Positions 24,457 to 33,968 of a DNA stretch of 64,000 bases are shown piece after piece. The stretch lies in NCBI RefSeq assembly GCF_003265345.1, contig NZ_QFWW01000030.1, positions 62,001-126,000 of the forward strand, given 5' to 3'. The first letter of the stretch is position 1, and every line of letters starts with the position of its first letter. The notes under the pieces are model-generated. The model searched no databases, was not told the DNA's origin, and saw only the letters and a program-made list of their open reading frames with translations. The position numbers were made by a program, and so were the translations under genes. The DNA comes from Lentzea terrae (GTDB lineage: Bacteria > Actinomycetota > Actinomycetes > Mycobacteriales > Pseudonocardiaceae).

Positions 24457-24942
24457 TTATCGCGCGCCGAAGACCGCGACGAAACGTGTGAGCAACTCCG
24501 CGAACACCACGCGCTCCTCATCACTCCAGTCGGCCATGGCCGTCGCGCACGCCGCCTGCCGCGCCCGGTGCAGCTCGGCCGACGTCGCACGTCCCCGCGG
24601 CGTGCGGACGAGCAGCACGCGCCGCCCGTCCGCCTTGTCCGCAACCCGCGACACCAGCCCGGCATCGACCGCGCTCGTGACGAGTTTGCTGGCCCGCGGC
24701 TGATCCACGTGCAACGCCGACGCCACACTGGACACCGTCGCCTGCGTGCCGGTCCGCTCGGCTGTCTCCACGACGTCGAGCACGTCGAACGCCGGTACGG
24801 CCAGTTCGGCAAGTGCTCGGCGTGACTGACTGCGCCGCATCGCGATCAGCGCCTGCTCCACCGCGGCGAGGTGGGAGTCCACATCCACCGGGCGATCATG
24901 TCCGTTCTGCGCCCTGACGAAAGGTGTCAGCCGACATCTCAC
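24457..24942 (-). CDS. MarR-family transcriptional regulator
   Basis: A MarR-type winged-helix protein. The core LAELAVPAFDVLDVVETAERTGTQATVSSVASALHVDQPRASKLVTSAVDAGLVSRVADKADGRRVLLVRTPRG contains the HTH and the beta-wing with a DGRR motif. The frame starts at a GTG overlapping the stop of the upstream subtilase gene (GTGA), which would couple them. A GTG at 24888 (VDVDSHL) gives a more usual 143-residue MarR and is the alternative start; neither has a clear RBS. It may regulate the MmcQ gene or itself. No operator palindrome was recognised. Confidence 0.85.
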   Translation of the reverse strand: MRCRLTPFVRAQNGHDRPVDVDSHLAAVEQALIAMRRSQSRRALAELAVPAFDVLDVVETAERTGTQATVSSVASALHVDQPRASKLVTSAVDAGLVSRVADKADGRRVLLVRTPRGRATSAELHRARQAACATAMADWSDEERVVFAELLTRFVAVFGAR

Positions 24943-27900
24943 CCCAGAGGGCGATTTACGCCGTAGGCGCGCATGGTCATCTGCTCCACGGAGTTACCCG
25001 CCGCATCCACCGCCTTCACTTTGAGCGACACGAACTCGACCCCGTCCGGATGCCTGACGAGCGCCTTCCACCGCGCCTTCGCCCCCACCACCGGCACGCT
25101 CCGCCAGGTCGCCCCGTCGTCCACCGACGCCTGCACCGCCACGCTCCGCACCGCCGCCGCACCGGCCGACCCGGCTTGCGGCGTGACGCTGATGTCCAAC
25201 GGGAACACCGCACACCCCGCCGGCGCGCGGTTGAGGTCGTCGAACGGCCCGCTGATCCGCAACGTCGGCACCGGCAGGTAGACCTGCGCGTCCGTCTTGG
25301 CGGAACCGAACGTGAAGCGGGTAGCCACCTTGGGCGCGAACGGCGTCCACTTGGGGCTGCGCTGCGCCTCCACGTCCAGCACGTACCGCGTCGGCGCCTC
25401 CGGCAGGTCCCGGAAGTTCGCCCACACCCCCTGGTTGTCCGCGAGCACCTTACCGTCCACAGTGGACAACTTCGTCCGCGCCGTGACGTACGGCCCACCG
25501 AACACGAGCTCGTCCGACGCGTTCGGCTCACCTGGTGCGAACGGCCAATGCTGCACGTACCCGCCGTTGTTCGGATACCGCACCAGCCCGTGGAAGCCGC
25601 GCAGGTTCAGATCGGTGGTCACCACAACGCTGTTCCACGACCGCTCAGCACGCTCCCCAGCCACGAACACCGGCCGCCCAGCACTGATGTGCCCGTCGAA
25701 CCCGAGACCGGGCTGCGACTGCGGCCGCTGAAAGAAGTCCATGACCCACTTGACGTCCGGCCGCCCGGTGAAATGCTCGACCCGCCGCTGCGGAATCGGC
25801 AGGTCGAACACGACCCCGAACGTGACGCTCTGCCCCTTCACGTAAAACGGCGTGGACGACCGCGACCCGATCGCCGGCGCCCCCTGCGCCCGATACCGCA
25901 CCTTCTCCTCGTAAAGCTCCCGATCCCGAACCCTCGGCGTCAGCACAACCGGAATCCCACCCGCGTGCGGCGACGCCACGAAGTACTCGTGCCCGCCCTC
26001 ACCCCAGATCTGGAACGTCCCGAAGTTGAAGTACCCGGCATCAGCCTCGACCGGCACCGCGAACACCCGATCCTGCGACCGCGTGGACACCCCGGTCTGC
26101 ACCCGGCCGCCGCCGGCCTGATAAACCGCGTCCACCCCGAGATACTTGCGCGCGACCTGCCGATCAAGCCGCACCCCGACCTCTTTCCCTTGCCGCGCAT
26201 CAACAGTCACGGCAGTGGCCCGATCCAAACTGATCTTCCCGGTACTCGCCCACGTGTACTCGCGATCCCCGCGCACCAACACGTCGACGGAGTAGCTGCC
26301 CTTGACCAACCGCAGCTTCGTCACCCCGTCAACCGGCCGCTCAAAGTCCACGCTGTCCCCGCTGCCGAGCTCCAACGCACTGACCTCGGCATCGGCCGGC
26401 CTCCCGTCCCGCCCGACGACAGTCACCGCCAACTCGTACATCTCCGGCTCAGCCGTGAACCCGACCGCAACGACGCTGTCCCCCACCACAACCCGCGCCC
26501 CGCCGGACCCGACCGCAACCTTCGCCGGATCCAACGCAACCGCAACCTCAGCACTCCCATTACCAGGAACCGTGATCCGCGAGTCCCCCACCGCGACCGC
26601 CGCATGATCCACACTCACCGGCACCGTGACGTCTTCCGCCGAAACGTTCCGGTAGATCACCTTCTTGGTGATCGGCGGCAACTGCACGTGCGGAAATCTC
26701 AACACCCCAAAACTCAAGCTGGACACAGCAGGCACAACAACGTTCGCCACCGCCTTGGCCACATCCAGCCGCCCGCTCCCCTCCTCGTACACACCCCGCC
26801 CAACCGACCGAGCCGCCCCAGTGAGCGCAGCCTTCAACTCCTTGCCAGACCACTCGGGATGCGCCTGCTTGACCAACGCCGCCGCCCCAGCAACGTGCGG
26901 CGCAGGAGCCACCAGATCAGGCTTGACGGCAAAATCCCCAACCCGAGGCCCCCGACTGGAAACCCGGCTCAGCCGATCAGCCTTGCTGACACTCCCCGCA
27001 GCCAACGCCGCCCCAGCCGCAGCCGGACTGCCAACCGACCCAATCTCCCCCTCATTGCCCGCCGCAACAACGAACAACGTCCCGTGCTGCTCGGAAAGAC
27101 GATCAACGGCAAGAGACAGGGGATCCGTGCCGTCACTCGCCAAACCGCCAAGACTGAGGTTGACCACCCCAGCCCGCGGCGCAGCCCACTCCATAGCCGC
27201 CAAGACCGCCGACTCGTCACAGGTGTCCTCCTCACACACCTTCCCGACGAGCAACCGCGCATCCTTGGCAACACCCCCAAACTCCCCATCACCAACAACA
27301 GTCGCCGCAACATGCGTCCCGTGCCCGAACGTGTCCTTCACCCCACTACCGGTGAAGTCCTTGGCCTCCAACACCTTCCCGCGCAAATCCGGATGCTCGG
27401 GGTCGTACCCGCCATCCAGCACGGCCACCACGACCCCACGCCCGCCAAGCCCTAACTCCCACGCCTTCGGCGCCCCAACCTGCGCAAAACTCTCCGCATC
27501 CAACAACCGGAGCCGCCCGTCGAGCCACACCTTCCCGATCCCGGGATCGCTCTTGATGCCCTCCCACTCACCCCCGAGCGCACTCTTGGCGGGCGCTTGA
27601 GCGGTGCGATCAACGATCAACGGCAACGTGTCCCGGCTGCCGTCGTCCCTCCCTTGCTCAATGAGCCCGGTGACGTCGAACAACCGCTTGTCGACCTTGC
27701 CGTTGCGAACCAACGGCACCGCATCCTCCGGCACCACGAGAACATGCCCCTTGGCCGTACGCCGCTGATGAAACAGCACACCGTCACGCCCAGGTCCAGG
27801 CATGATCGTGACCTGATCCCCTTGCACAGCAACACGATCCCCGGACACGAGCGTGACGACCTTGGGAGCTGCCAGACGCGGGCCGCGGGACGGCAGTCGC

Positions 27901-27980
27901 TCAGCACCCGCCTCCAAGGGAACCAGCACAGTCCCGGCGAACGCGACAACCACAGCACCTATCGCCACCCCGCGCAGCAT
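24939..27980 (-). CDS. S8 subtilisin-like protease with the catalytic serine segment deleted
   Basis: A 1013-residue secreted protein: signal peptide (MLRGVAIGAVVVAFAGTVLV), propeptide-like region to about 160, then a subtilase domain. Asp189 (VAVLDGG) and His220 (FGHGTHVAAT) of the triad and the AAGNEG oxyanion region are present. The GTSMAxP serine motif is absent: the chain runs ...KPDLVAP359-A360-PHVAGAAAL, joining the strand before the loop straight to the helix after the serine. The remaining 600 residues are beta-rich, accessory Ig-like and jelly-roll-like domains. ATG at 27980 with GGGAGG 5 bases upstream. As read it cannot be an active serine protease. The frame is otherwise intact. 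Coupled to the MarR gene by GTGA. Confidence 0.9.
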   Translation of the reverse strand: MLRGVAIGAVVVAFAGTVLVPLEAGAERLPSRGPRLAAPKVVTLVSGDRVAVQGDQVTIMPGPGRDGVLFHQRRTAKGHVLVVPEDAVPLVRNGKVDKRLFDVTGLIEQGRDDGSRDTLPLIVDRTAQAPAKSALGGEWEGIKSDPGIGKVWLDGRLRLLDAESFAQVGAPKAWELGLGGRGVVVAVLDGGYDPEHPDLRGKVLEAKDFTGSGVKDTFGHGTHVAATVVGDGEFGGVAKDARLLVGKVCEEDTCDESAVLAAMEWAAPRAGVVNLSLGGLASDGTDPLSLAVDRLSEQHGTLFVVAAGNEGEIGSVGSPAAAGAALAAGSVSKADRLSRVSSRGPRVGDFAVKPDLVAPAPHVAGAAALVKQAHPEWSGKELKAALTGAARSVGRGVYEEGSGRLDVAKAVANVVVPAVSSLSFGVLRFPHVQLPPITKKVIYRNVSAEDVTVPVSVDHAAVAVGDSRITVPGNGSAEVAVALDPAKVAVGSGGARVVVGDSVVAVGFTAEPEMYELAVTVVGRDGRPADAEVSALELGSGDSVDFERPVDGVTKLRLVKGSYSVDVLVRGDREYTWASTGKISLDRATAVTVDARQGKEVGVRLDRQVARKYLGVDAVYQAGGGRVQTGVSTRSQDRVFAVPVEADAGYFNFGTFQIWGEGGHEYFVASPHAGGIPVVLTPRVRDRELYEEKVRYRAQGAPAIGSRSSTPFYVKGQSVTFGVVFDLPIPQRRVEHFTGRPDVKWVMDFFQRPQSQPGLGFDGHISAGRPVFVAGERAERSWNSVVVTTDLNLRGFHGLVRYPNNGGYVQHWPFAPGEPNASDELVFGGPYVTARTKLSTVDGKVLADNQGVWANFRDLPEAPTRYVLDVEAQRSPKWTPFAPKVATRFTFGSAKTDAQVYLPVPTLRISGPFDDLNRAPAGCAVFPLDISVTPQAGSAGAAAVRSVAVQASVDDGATWRSVPVVGAKARWKALVRHPDGVEFVSLKVKAVDAAGNSVEQMTMRAYGVNRPLG

Positions 27981-28353
27981 GAAGCCTCCCGCCCGCAACC
28001 GATCCGGCAGCGCAGCGGCGAGTGCGCGAGATCGACAGTGGCCGGGAAACCGTTTGCCGTCAAGCGCCACCCGGCCTACAGCCGAGGATGGAGCGAAGGC
28101 GGGGGTGGAAGCGAAGGCGAAGACGAGCTGCTTGAACGCTTGAAACGCGGTGCGGGCGGACCGCACCACCCACGCAACAGGAACATGCCCAAGCAACTGG
28201 GGAACGCTACGAAACCGGAACCCCAAGCACGCAAGGCGACCCCGCACGGACAACAACCCGCCAGCCGCCAACGAAACAGGGGGACGACCTACGCAACCGG
28301 CGCGCAGGACGCCGAAGGCGACCCAACAAGGAGCCACAACAGCGACTCAAACC
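27981..28353. other. Intergenic region between uvrB and subtilase gene
   Basis: There are 373 bp without a supported gene. On either strand the frames are open but lack an RBS and family similarity. The region contains copy A of a dispersed repeat (28111-28170) and presumably the subtilase promoter, although no clear -35/-10 pair was found. Confidence 0.6.
28111..28170 (-). repeat. Dispersed intergenic repeat, copy A
   Basis: The 45 bases from 28111 (GCGAAGGCGAAGACGAG...) match 36329-36373 at 39 of 45 positions. Both copies are followed by CCGCACCACC after a variable linker, then by a loosely similar AACCGGAA-ACCCC stretch. GGTGCGG and CCGCACC form a short hairpin in this copy. It lies 130-190 bases upstream of the subtilase start. 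Confidence 0.75.
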
Positions 28354-30516
28354 TCACTTAACCCCAGCCGCATCCATCCCCCGCAACTCCTTCTTCAAAT
28401 CCTGAATCTCATCCCGCAACCGAGCCGCCAACTCGAACTGCAGATCCCGAGCCGCGTTCATCATCTGATCAGTCAACGACTGCACCAGATCAGCAAGCTC
28501 CGACCGAGCCATCCCGGCCCGCTCATGCGAAGCCACCACCCCAGAAGACCGACCACCCTCGCCGGTAGCCCGCTTCCCCCGAGACTGGTTCCGCCCAGAC
28601 CCACCAACCGGAACCTCGTCCTCGACCTCGGAGTACACCGCCTCCAGAATGTCGGTGATCTTCTTCCGCAACGGCTGCGGATCAATCCCGCGCGAGGTGT
28701 TGTAGGCGACCTGCTTCTCGCGCCGCCGGTTGGTCTCCTCGATCGCGTGCCGCATCGAGTCGGTGATCTTGTCCGCGTACATGTGGACCTCACCGGACAC
28801 GTTACGAGCCGCACGACCGATCGTCTGCACCAGCGAAGTGCCGGACCGCAGGAACCCTTCCTTGTCCGCGTCGAGGATCGCCACCAGCGACACCTCGGGC
28901 AGGTCGAGGCCCTCCCGCAGCAGGTTGATGCCGATCAGCACGTCGAACTCACCGAGCCGCAACTGCCGCAGCAGCTCGACTCGCCGCAACGTGTCGACCT
29001 CGGAGTGCAGGTACCGGACGCGGATCCCCAGCTCCAGCAGGTAGTCCGTGAGGTCCTCGGCCATCTTCTTGGTCAGCGTGGTGACCAGGACGCGCTCGTC
29101 CCGCTCCGCCCGCTCCCGGATCGAGTGCACCAGATCGTCGATCTGCCCCTCGGTCGGCTTCACGACGACCTCGGGGTCGACCAGGCCGGTAGGCCGAATC
29201 ACCTGCTCGACGAACTCACCGCCGGACTGCCCGAGCTCGTACGGGCCTGGCGTCGCCGACAGGTACACGACCTGGCCGATCCGGTCGGCGAACTCCTCCC
29301 AGGTCAGCGGGCGGTTGTCGAGCGCGGAGGGGAGGCGGAAGCCGTGTTCGACGAGGTTGCGCTTGCGGGAGGCGTCGCCCTCGTACATGCCGCCGATCTG
29401 CGGCACCGTCACGTGCGACTCGTCGATGACCATCAGGAAGTCGTCGGGGAAGTAGTCGAGCAGCGTGGCCGGCGCGGTGCCGGCGCCGCGGCCGTCGATG
29501 TGGCGGGAGTAGTTCTCGATGCCGTTGCAGAAGCCGACCTGGCGCATCATCTCGATGTCGTAGGACGTGCGCATGCGCAGGCGCTGGGCTTCGAGCAGCT
29601 TGCCCTGCCGTTCCATCTGGGCGAGCGTCGTCTCCAGCTCGGCCTCGATGTCGCGGATGGCGCGCTCCATGCGCTCCGGGCCCGCCACGTAGTGGGTGGC
29701 GGGGAAGATCCGGAGGTCGGAGACCTCGCGGACGACGTCGCCCGTCAGCGGGTGCAGGTAGTAGAGCTTGTCGATCTCGTCGCCGAAGAACTCGACGCGG
29801 ACCGCGAGCTCCTCGTAGGACGGGATGATCTCCACCGTGTCGCCGCGCACCCGGAACGAGCCGCGGGTGAACGACATGTCGTTGCGGTTGTACTGGACGT
29901 CGACCAGCAGGCGCAGGAACGCGTCGCGGTCGACCTCCACGCCCGTCTCCAGCCGGATCGAGCGGTCGAGGTACGACTGGGGCGTGCCCAGGCCGTAGAT
30001 GCACGACACCGAGGCGACCACGATCACGTCGCGGCGGGTCAGCAGCGACATGGTGGCCGAGTGGCGGAGGCGCTCCACGTCCTCGTTGATCGAGGAGTCC
30101 TTCTCGATGTACGTGTCCGTCTGCGGGATGTACGCCTCTGGCTGGTAGTAGTCGTAGTAGCTGACGAAGTACTCCACCGCGTTGTGCGGGAAGAGCTCCT
30201 TCAGCTCGTTCGCCAGCTGGGCGGCCAGGGTCTTGTTCGGCGCCATGACCAGCGTGGGGCGCTGCAGCCGTTCGACCAGCCAGGCCGTGGTCGCCGACTT
30301 GCCGGTACCCGTGGCGCCGAGCAGCACCACGTCGCGCTCGCCGGTGCGGACGCGGCGTTCCAGCTCGTCGATGGCCGCGGGCTGGTCGCCGGCCGGCTGG
30401 TACTCGCTGACCACGCGGAACTGCCCGTCGGTGCGGACGATGTCGCCGACGGGACGGTGCTCGGAGTGCGCCTTGACGGTGCTCTCCTCTGGCGGGAGCT
30501 CGGTTGCGAAAGCCAC
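28354..30516 (-). CDS. uvrB: Excinuclease ABC subunit B
   Basis: A 720-residue UvrB, the damage-verification helicase of nucleotide excision repair. It is loaded by UvrA and then recruits UvrC. Visible are the Walker A GATGTGKSATTAW (Lys about 73), the beta-hairpin YYDYYQPEAYIPQTD, the DEXX-box VIDESHV, helicase motif V/VI QTIGRAARN, and the C-terminal UVR domain (LVQSLTDQMMNAARDLQFELAARLRDEIQDLK) that contacts UvrC. A Gly/Ser-rich linker (about 610-660) precedes the UVR domain. The GTG at 30516 (VAFATE) is the usual actinobacterial start. No LexA box was recognised upstream. Confidence 0.98.
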   Translation of the reverse strand: MAFATELPPEESTVKAHSEHRPVGDIVRTDGQFRVVSEYQPAGDQPAAIDELERRVRTGERDVVLLGATGTGKSATTAWLVERLQRPTLVMAPNKTLAAQLANELKELFPHNAVEYFVSYYDYYQPEAYIPQTDTYIEKDSSINEDVERLRHSATMSLLTRRDVIVVASVSCIYGLGTPQSYLDRSIRLETGVEVDRDAFLRLLVDVQYNRNDMSFTRGSFRVRGDTVEIIPSYEELAVRVEFFGDEIDKLYYLHPLTGDVVREVSDLRIFPATHYVAGPERMERAIRDIEAELETTLAQMERQGKLLEAQRLRMRTSYDIEMMRQVGFCNGIENYSRHIDGRGAGTAPATLLDYFPDDFLMVIDESHVTVPQIGGMYEGDASRKRNLVEHGFRLPSALDNRPLTWEEFADRIGQVVYLSATPGPYELGQSGGEFVEQVIRPTGLVDPEVVVKPTEGQIDDLVHSIRERAERDERVLVTTLTKKMAEDLTDYLLELGIRVRYLHSEVDTLRRVELLRQLRLGEFDVLIGINLLREGLDLPEVSLVAILDADKEGFLRSGTSLVQTIGRAARNVSGEVHMYADKITDSMRHAIEETNRRREKQVAYNTSRGIDPQPLRKKITDILEAVYSEVEDEVPVGGSGRNQSRGKRATGEGGRSSGVVASHERAGMARSELADLVQSLTDQMMNAARDLQFELAARLRDEIQDLKKELRGMDAAGVK

Positions 30517-30574
30517 GGGAAGCACGTTACGCCGGGGGTCTGACAATTTCAGATCGGCGCTGGTCAGAGGCCCC

Positions 30575-31660
30575 TCAGTCGCACGGGCAGCAGTTGCAGT
30601 CGCAGCACTCGCAGCCGTCGCAGTCGAGCGGGTTCTCCCTGCGCTTGTCGCTCCACGGACCGGGGAACGGGTCGCGGCAGCAGAACTGGCAGGTCCCGCA
30701 CATGTAGAGGAACGCCCCGCTGCCGGCGAAGCACCCGCGCGGCCGGGGCACCGGGTTCAACCGCGGGAACGCCCACAACCCGCTACCCGGATTCGACCGC
30801 GAGGGCTTCTCCGGAGCGCGCCGCTTGCCGAACACGCGAGTGATCGACTCCTCCAGCTCGTGCACCAGCAGCTTGTGCACCAGCCGCGCGTCGGTGAACT
30901 CGACCTCGTCCAGCGCCAGCCGGATGCCCGTCACCGCGTCCAGACACAGCCGATGCGCCTCAGCGACCGAAGTCCCGGTGGCCAGCAACGGGTTCCACGC
31001 GCCGGCCGCGCGGTCGGACTCCAGGTCCTCCGCGGCGTCGATCAGGTGGGCAACCCGCCCGAACAGCCGCCCAACCTCGCGCAACGGCTCGACGTTGCCG
31101 GGCTTCCCGGCCAGCACCGCCGTCTGCGCCACCGCGAACCCGGTCGCGGTCTCCGTCGGCTCGGTCACCACCAGCACCGAGCTGCCCACACCGGCAGCCG
31201 CCTCGACGAGTGGCTGCCGCCGCACCGAGTCGACCATCACGGACGCGTCGAACCCCAGGTCGGACGCCGTGTCGAACCCCTTGGCAGCCCAGCGCTGCGC
31301 CACCGCGCGCCCAGCCCAGCCGACCTTGCCGGCCAGTCCGTCGCCGTCGTCCACGTGGTCGTGGATCTTCAACGACGCCAGCACCAGCGACACCGACGCC
31401 GCCAGCCGCGCGCCCGCCCCGATCGCCACGTCCGCGGACTTCAGCCCGCGCAACGCGCACGGCCCAGCGGACCTCCGCGACAGGCCGCTCTGCGCCTCGA
31501 CCATCGCCGAGATCATCAGCCCGTCGTAGTTGGTGACGAGCCGCGAGACATGACCGTGCTCGTCGCGCAACGACAGACACATCCCGCACAGGTGCGCAAG
31601 CCACGCGGACCGCAGCTCAGCGCCCATTCGATTGCGGCAGGGGCGGATGATCCCGAACAT
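30575..31660 (-). CDS. DUF5685-family protein with cysteine-rich C-terminus
   Basis: A 361-residue protein of the actinobacterial DUF5685 family, starting MFGIIRPCRNRMGAELRSAW with the conserved LAHLCGMCLSLRDEHGH motif. A mostly helical domain, to about residue 300, contains LIDAAEDLESDRAAGAWNPL. The tail has ten cysteines: MCGTCQFCC, then CDGCECCDCNCCPCD at the very end. The cysteines suggest metal or iron-sulfur binding, but this is inference, as the family has no assigned function. The start at 31660 aligns with the family; two codons read MRR further up. It lies 58 bases upstream of uvrB on the same strand. Confidence 0.82.
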   Translation of the reverse strand: MFGIIRPCRNRMGAELRSAWLAHLCGMCLSLRDEHGHVSRLVTNYDGLMISAMVEAQSGLSRRSAGPCALRGLKSADVAIGAGARLAASVSLVLASLKIHDHVDDGDGLAGKVGWAGRAVAQRWAAKGFDTASDLGFDASVMVDSVRRQPLVEAAAGVGSSVLVVTEPTETATGFAVAQTAVLAGKPGNVEPLREVGRLFGRVAHLIDAAEDLESDRAAGAWNPLLATGTSVAEAHRLCLDAVTGIRLALDEVEFTDARLVHKLLVHELEESITRVFGKRRAPEKPSRSNPGSGLWAFPRLNPVPRPRGCFAGSGAFLYMCGTCQFCCRDPFPGPWSDKRRENPLDCDGCECCDCNCCPCD

Positions 31661-31710
31661 GCGGCGCATCCTAAGTGGCCGTCTCAGGTTTCGATGGCAG
31701 TATCGGCCAC

Positions 31711-32220
31711 GTGGCACACATCCATCCGCCGAAGATCGAGTACTTCGACCTGGACGCCAAGAGCAACACCGATCCCAAGGGGCAGTTGAGGAGCGTCGAC
31801 GAGTACCGGCTCACCCCGACCGGCCTCTACATGTTCCGGCCGCTGGCGGGGCATCCGAAGATCAGCCACTTCGAGAGCTGGTTCCTGCCCAAGCTCAACA
31901 TCCGGGTCACGCGGCAGTCCTGGCACCCCGGCCACGTGATCGACTTCGACTTCTACGTGGACGTCGTGGAGATCAACGCGATCGGCAGCGTCTGGAAAAC
32001 AACGGACCTGTACCTCGACCTGATCGTCCGAACGGGTCACAGCGTCACCGTGCTGGACACGGACGAGTTGATCACCGCAGTTCAGCACAAGTTGATCACG
32101 CCTGAACGGGCGCAATGGGCGTTGGAAACCACCTACTCAGCGGTGTCCGGAATTTCAGCGCACGGTCACGATGTGGTCAGGTGGCTCACCTCTTCGGGTT
32201 GTCCCACCACCTGGCGTTGA
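31711..32220 (+). CDS. DUF402-domain protein, paralogue 1
   Basis: A 169-residue protein with the DUF402 barrel: YFDLDAKSNTDPKG, FESWFLPKLNIRVTRQSWHPGHVIDFDFYVDVVEIN, then WKTTDLYLDLIVRTGHSVTVLDTDELITAV. In other DUF402 proteins this fold has nucleoside phosphate phosphatase or RNA-related roles; none can be assigned here. GTG at 31711 chosen (VAHIHPPKIEYFD). It is related to the next gene (W(F/L)LP(K/E)L, W(K/Q)TTDL), so the two are paralogues about 100 bases apart. Confidence 0.82.
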   Translation: MAHIHPPKIEYFDLDAKSNTDPKGQLRSVDEYRLTPTGLYMFRPLAGHPKISHFESWFLPKLNIRVTRQSWHPGHVIDFDFYVDVVEINAIGSVWKTTDLYLDLIVRTGHSVTVLDTDELITAVQHKLITPERAQWALETTYSAVSGISAHGHDVVRWLTSSGCPTTWR

Positions 32221-32320
32221 CACACCGGTTGATACACAGAGTGTGGTCGTCATCTGACCGTGACGTAACAAATCGACCCGGCGGGTAACTGGGCGCACTT
32301 ATTTGACTACCCTCGGCGGC

Positions 32321-32839
32321 GTGGGAGCGGTCACTACACCTCAGCTGGTAGACGTCGTCGACACCATTTCGGGAGTGCGAACCTATTCGTCCGGTGGCTC
32401 GCGAACCCTCAGTTCGTGCGACGTCGAACGGTGGGGCCTCCGGATCGAACATCCCACCCCCGAAGACCCCTTCTCCGACGCCGAGGTCACCTGGCTGCTG
32501 CCCGAACTGGGCCTGCGCCTCACGACCTACCGCGCCCGCTCCCGGCACGCCCGCAGCGGCCCGAGCGTGCTCTCCGCCGTCCGGGTCGAGCGCGACCACC
32601 GCCACTGGCAGACCACGGACCTGTTGCTGGGCCTGGCAGTTCCCGGCGGCACCACGGCCCGCATCGTCCGCAGCGAGGAGTTCGCCGCCGCCGTCGCGGG
32701 CCGCGTCCTGCGCCCCGGCGACGCCGACCAGGCCCTGCGCACGGTCCACCGCACCCTCGAAGAGCTCAGCAACGTCAACCACAACCTCACGAGCTGGCTG
32801 ACGTGGCACGGCATCTACGACGCCTGGCCGCCCTTGTAG
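32321..32839 (+). CDS. DUF402-domain protein, paralogue 2
   Basis: A 172-residue paralogue of the preceding gene: VTWLLPELGLRLTTYRARSR, WQTTDLLLGLAVPGG, IVRSEEFAAAVAGRVLRPGDADQALRTVHRTLEELS. The N-terminal part (VDTISGVRTYSSGGSRTLSSCD) replaces the paralogue's FDLDAKSN segment, and several charged residues differ, so the two may not share activity. GTG at 32321 is the likeliest start; a TTG at 32303 is in frame. Its last 25 bases overlap the convergent coaE gene. Confidence 0.78.
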   Translation: MGAVTTPQLVDVVDTISGVRTYSSGGSRTLSSCDVERWGLRIEHPTPEDPFSDAEVTWLLPELGLRLTTYRARSRHARSGPSVLSAVRVERDHRHWQTTDLLLGLAVPGGTTARIVRSEEFAAAVAGRVLRPGDADQALRTVHRTLEELSNVNHNLTSWLTWHGIYDAWPPL

Positions 32840-33963
32840 GCCTGGACGCGCTTCACAGCCGTCTCCATCCAGGGATCCTTTGCCGCACCGTAGGCAAAGG
32901 CCGTGGAATCAGCAGCAAATCGTTGTGACAGCTGCAACTTGAGGTCCGCGTACTCCTCCAGCGCCTGCGCGTCGTGCCGCAGCCAGTCGCGGAAGTCGAT
33001 CGCCCACCGCCAACCGGCCCCACCCTCGACCCGCACGTGCAGGTTGACCCGCCGCCCCGGATCCGCCCCGGCGTGCAACCGCTTGCTCCAGTCGCCCTCG
33101 CCGCGCGCCGTGTCCTCGTACTGCCCCAAATACGGAAAACCAGCCTGCCCCAACGCATCCCGCAGCGCGTCAGCCGTCTCCACGTCCTCGACCCCGAGCT
33201 GGAAGTCCAGCACGTCCTTGGCCGCAAGCCCAGGAACCGCAGTCGACCCGATGTGCTCGACATGCCGCCCACCAGCCGCCACGCTGATCCGCCGCGCCAC
33301 CCGCCGAGCCTGAGCAGGCCACCGCTCGTCATACGGCACCACGATCGGCGCCCCCGACGCGTACGACTGCGTCCGAACGTTCTTCTCGAACCCCACCAGC
33401 CGATCCCACAACCCGGTGACGTCCGGAACCTCCCCCGAATTGTCCAGCCACACATCAGCAACAGCACGCCGCTGCTCATCCGTGGCCTGCGCGGCAATCC
33501 GCTGCCTCGCGTCGTTCTCGTCCATCCCCCGACTGCCGACCAGCCTGCGCAGCCGCGTCTCAGCATCCGCGTACACCACGATCACCAGGTGATACGCCGC
33601 CGCCAAATCCCGCTCCACCAGCAACGGAATGTCGTGCACCACGATCGCGTCCTCGGGAGCCTCAGCCATCCGCTGCCCGGTCAACGCCCCGATGCGCGGA
33701 TGCGTGATCCCGTTGAGCGTCTGCCGAGCCTCCTCGGAAGCAAACGCCTTGGCCGCCAACGCCGCCCGGTTCAAGGTCCCGTCATCGTTCAGAACGTCCG
33801 CCCCGAACGCCTTGACGACCTCCTTGAGCCCATCACTGCCAGGCTCCAACACCTCACGAGCAAGCTTGTCCGCGTCGACGACAACAGCGCCGCGCTCCTC
33901 GAGCAGCCGCGCGATCGTCGACTTGCCGGACCCGATTCCGCCGGTCAACCCCACCCTGAGCAT
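32815..33963 (-). CDS. coaE: Dephospho-CoA kinase fused to GrpB-like domain
   Basis: A 382-residue bifunctional-looking protein. Residues 1-200 are dephospho-CoA kinase, the last step of CoA synthesis: P-loop GLTGGIGSGKST (Lys14), DADKLAREV, and VHDIPLLVER with the lid GSRGMDENDARQRIAAQ. Residues about 210-382 are a GrpB/UPF0157 nucleotidyltransferase-fold domain (VPYDERWPAQARRVARRI, VEHIGSTAVPGLAAKDVLDFQLGV, RRVNLHVRVEGG). The same fusion occurs in Mycobacterium CoaE, where the second domain aids folding. ATG at 33963, 5 bases after the MFS gene stop, so the two may be co-transcribed. Confidence 0.96.
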   Translation of the reverse strand: MLRVGLTGGIGSGKSTIARLLEERGAVVVDADKLAREVLEPGSDGLKEVVKAFGADVLNDDGTLNRAALAAKAFASEEARQTLNGITHPRIGALTGQRMAEAPEDAIVVHDIPLLVERDLAAAYHLVIVVYADAETRLRRLVGSRGMDENDARQRIAAQATDEQRRAVADVWLDNSGEVPDVTGLWDRLVGFEKNVRTQSYASGAPIVVPYDERWPAQARRVARRISVAAGGRHVEHIGSTAVPGLAAKDVLDFQLGVEDVETADALRDALGQAGFPYLGQYEDTARGEGDWSKRLHAGADPGRRVNLHVRVEGGAGWRWAIDFRDWLRHDAQALEEYADLKLQLSQRFAADSTAFAYGAAKDPWMETAVKRVQAYKGGQAS

Positions 33964-33968
33964 GTCGG

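Noticed and set aside
24924..27455. 843-codon plus-strand frame opposite the subtilase gene
   Set aside because: It is His/Pro/Arg-rich shadow sequence, while the minus frame has a signal peptide and S8 motifs.
28150..30543. 797-codon plus-strand frame opposite uvrB
   Set aside because: The minus strand encodes a full UvrB. The plus frame has no similarity to any family I recognise.
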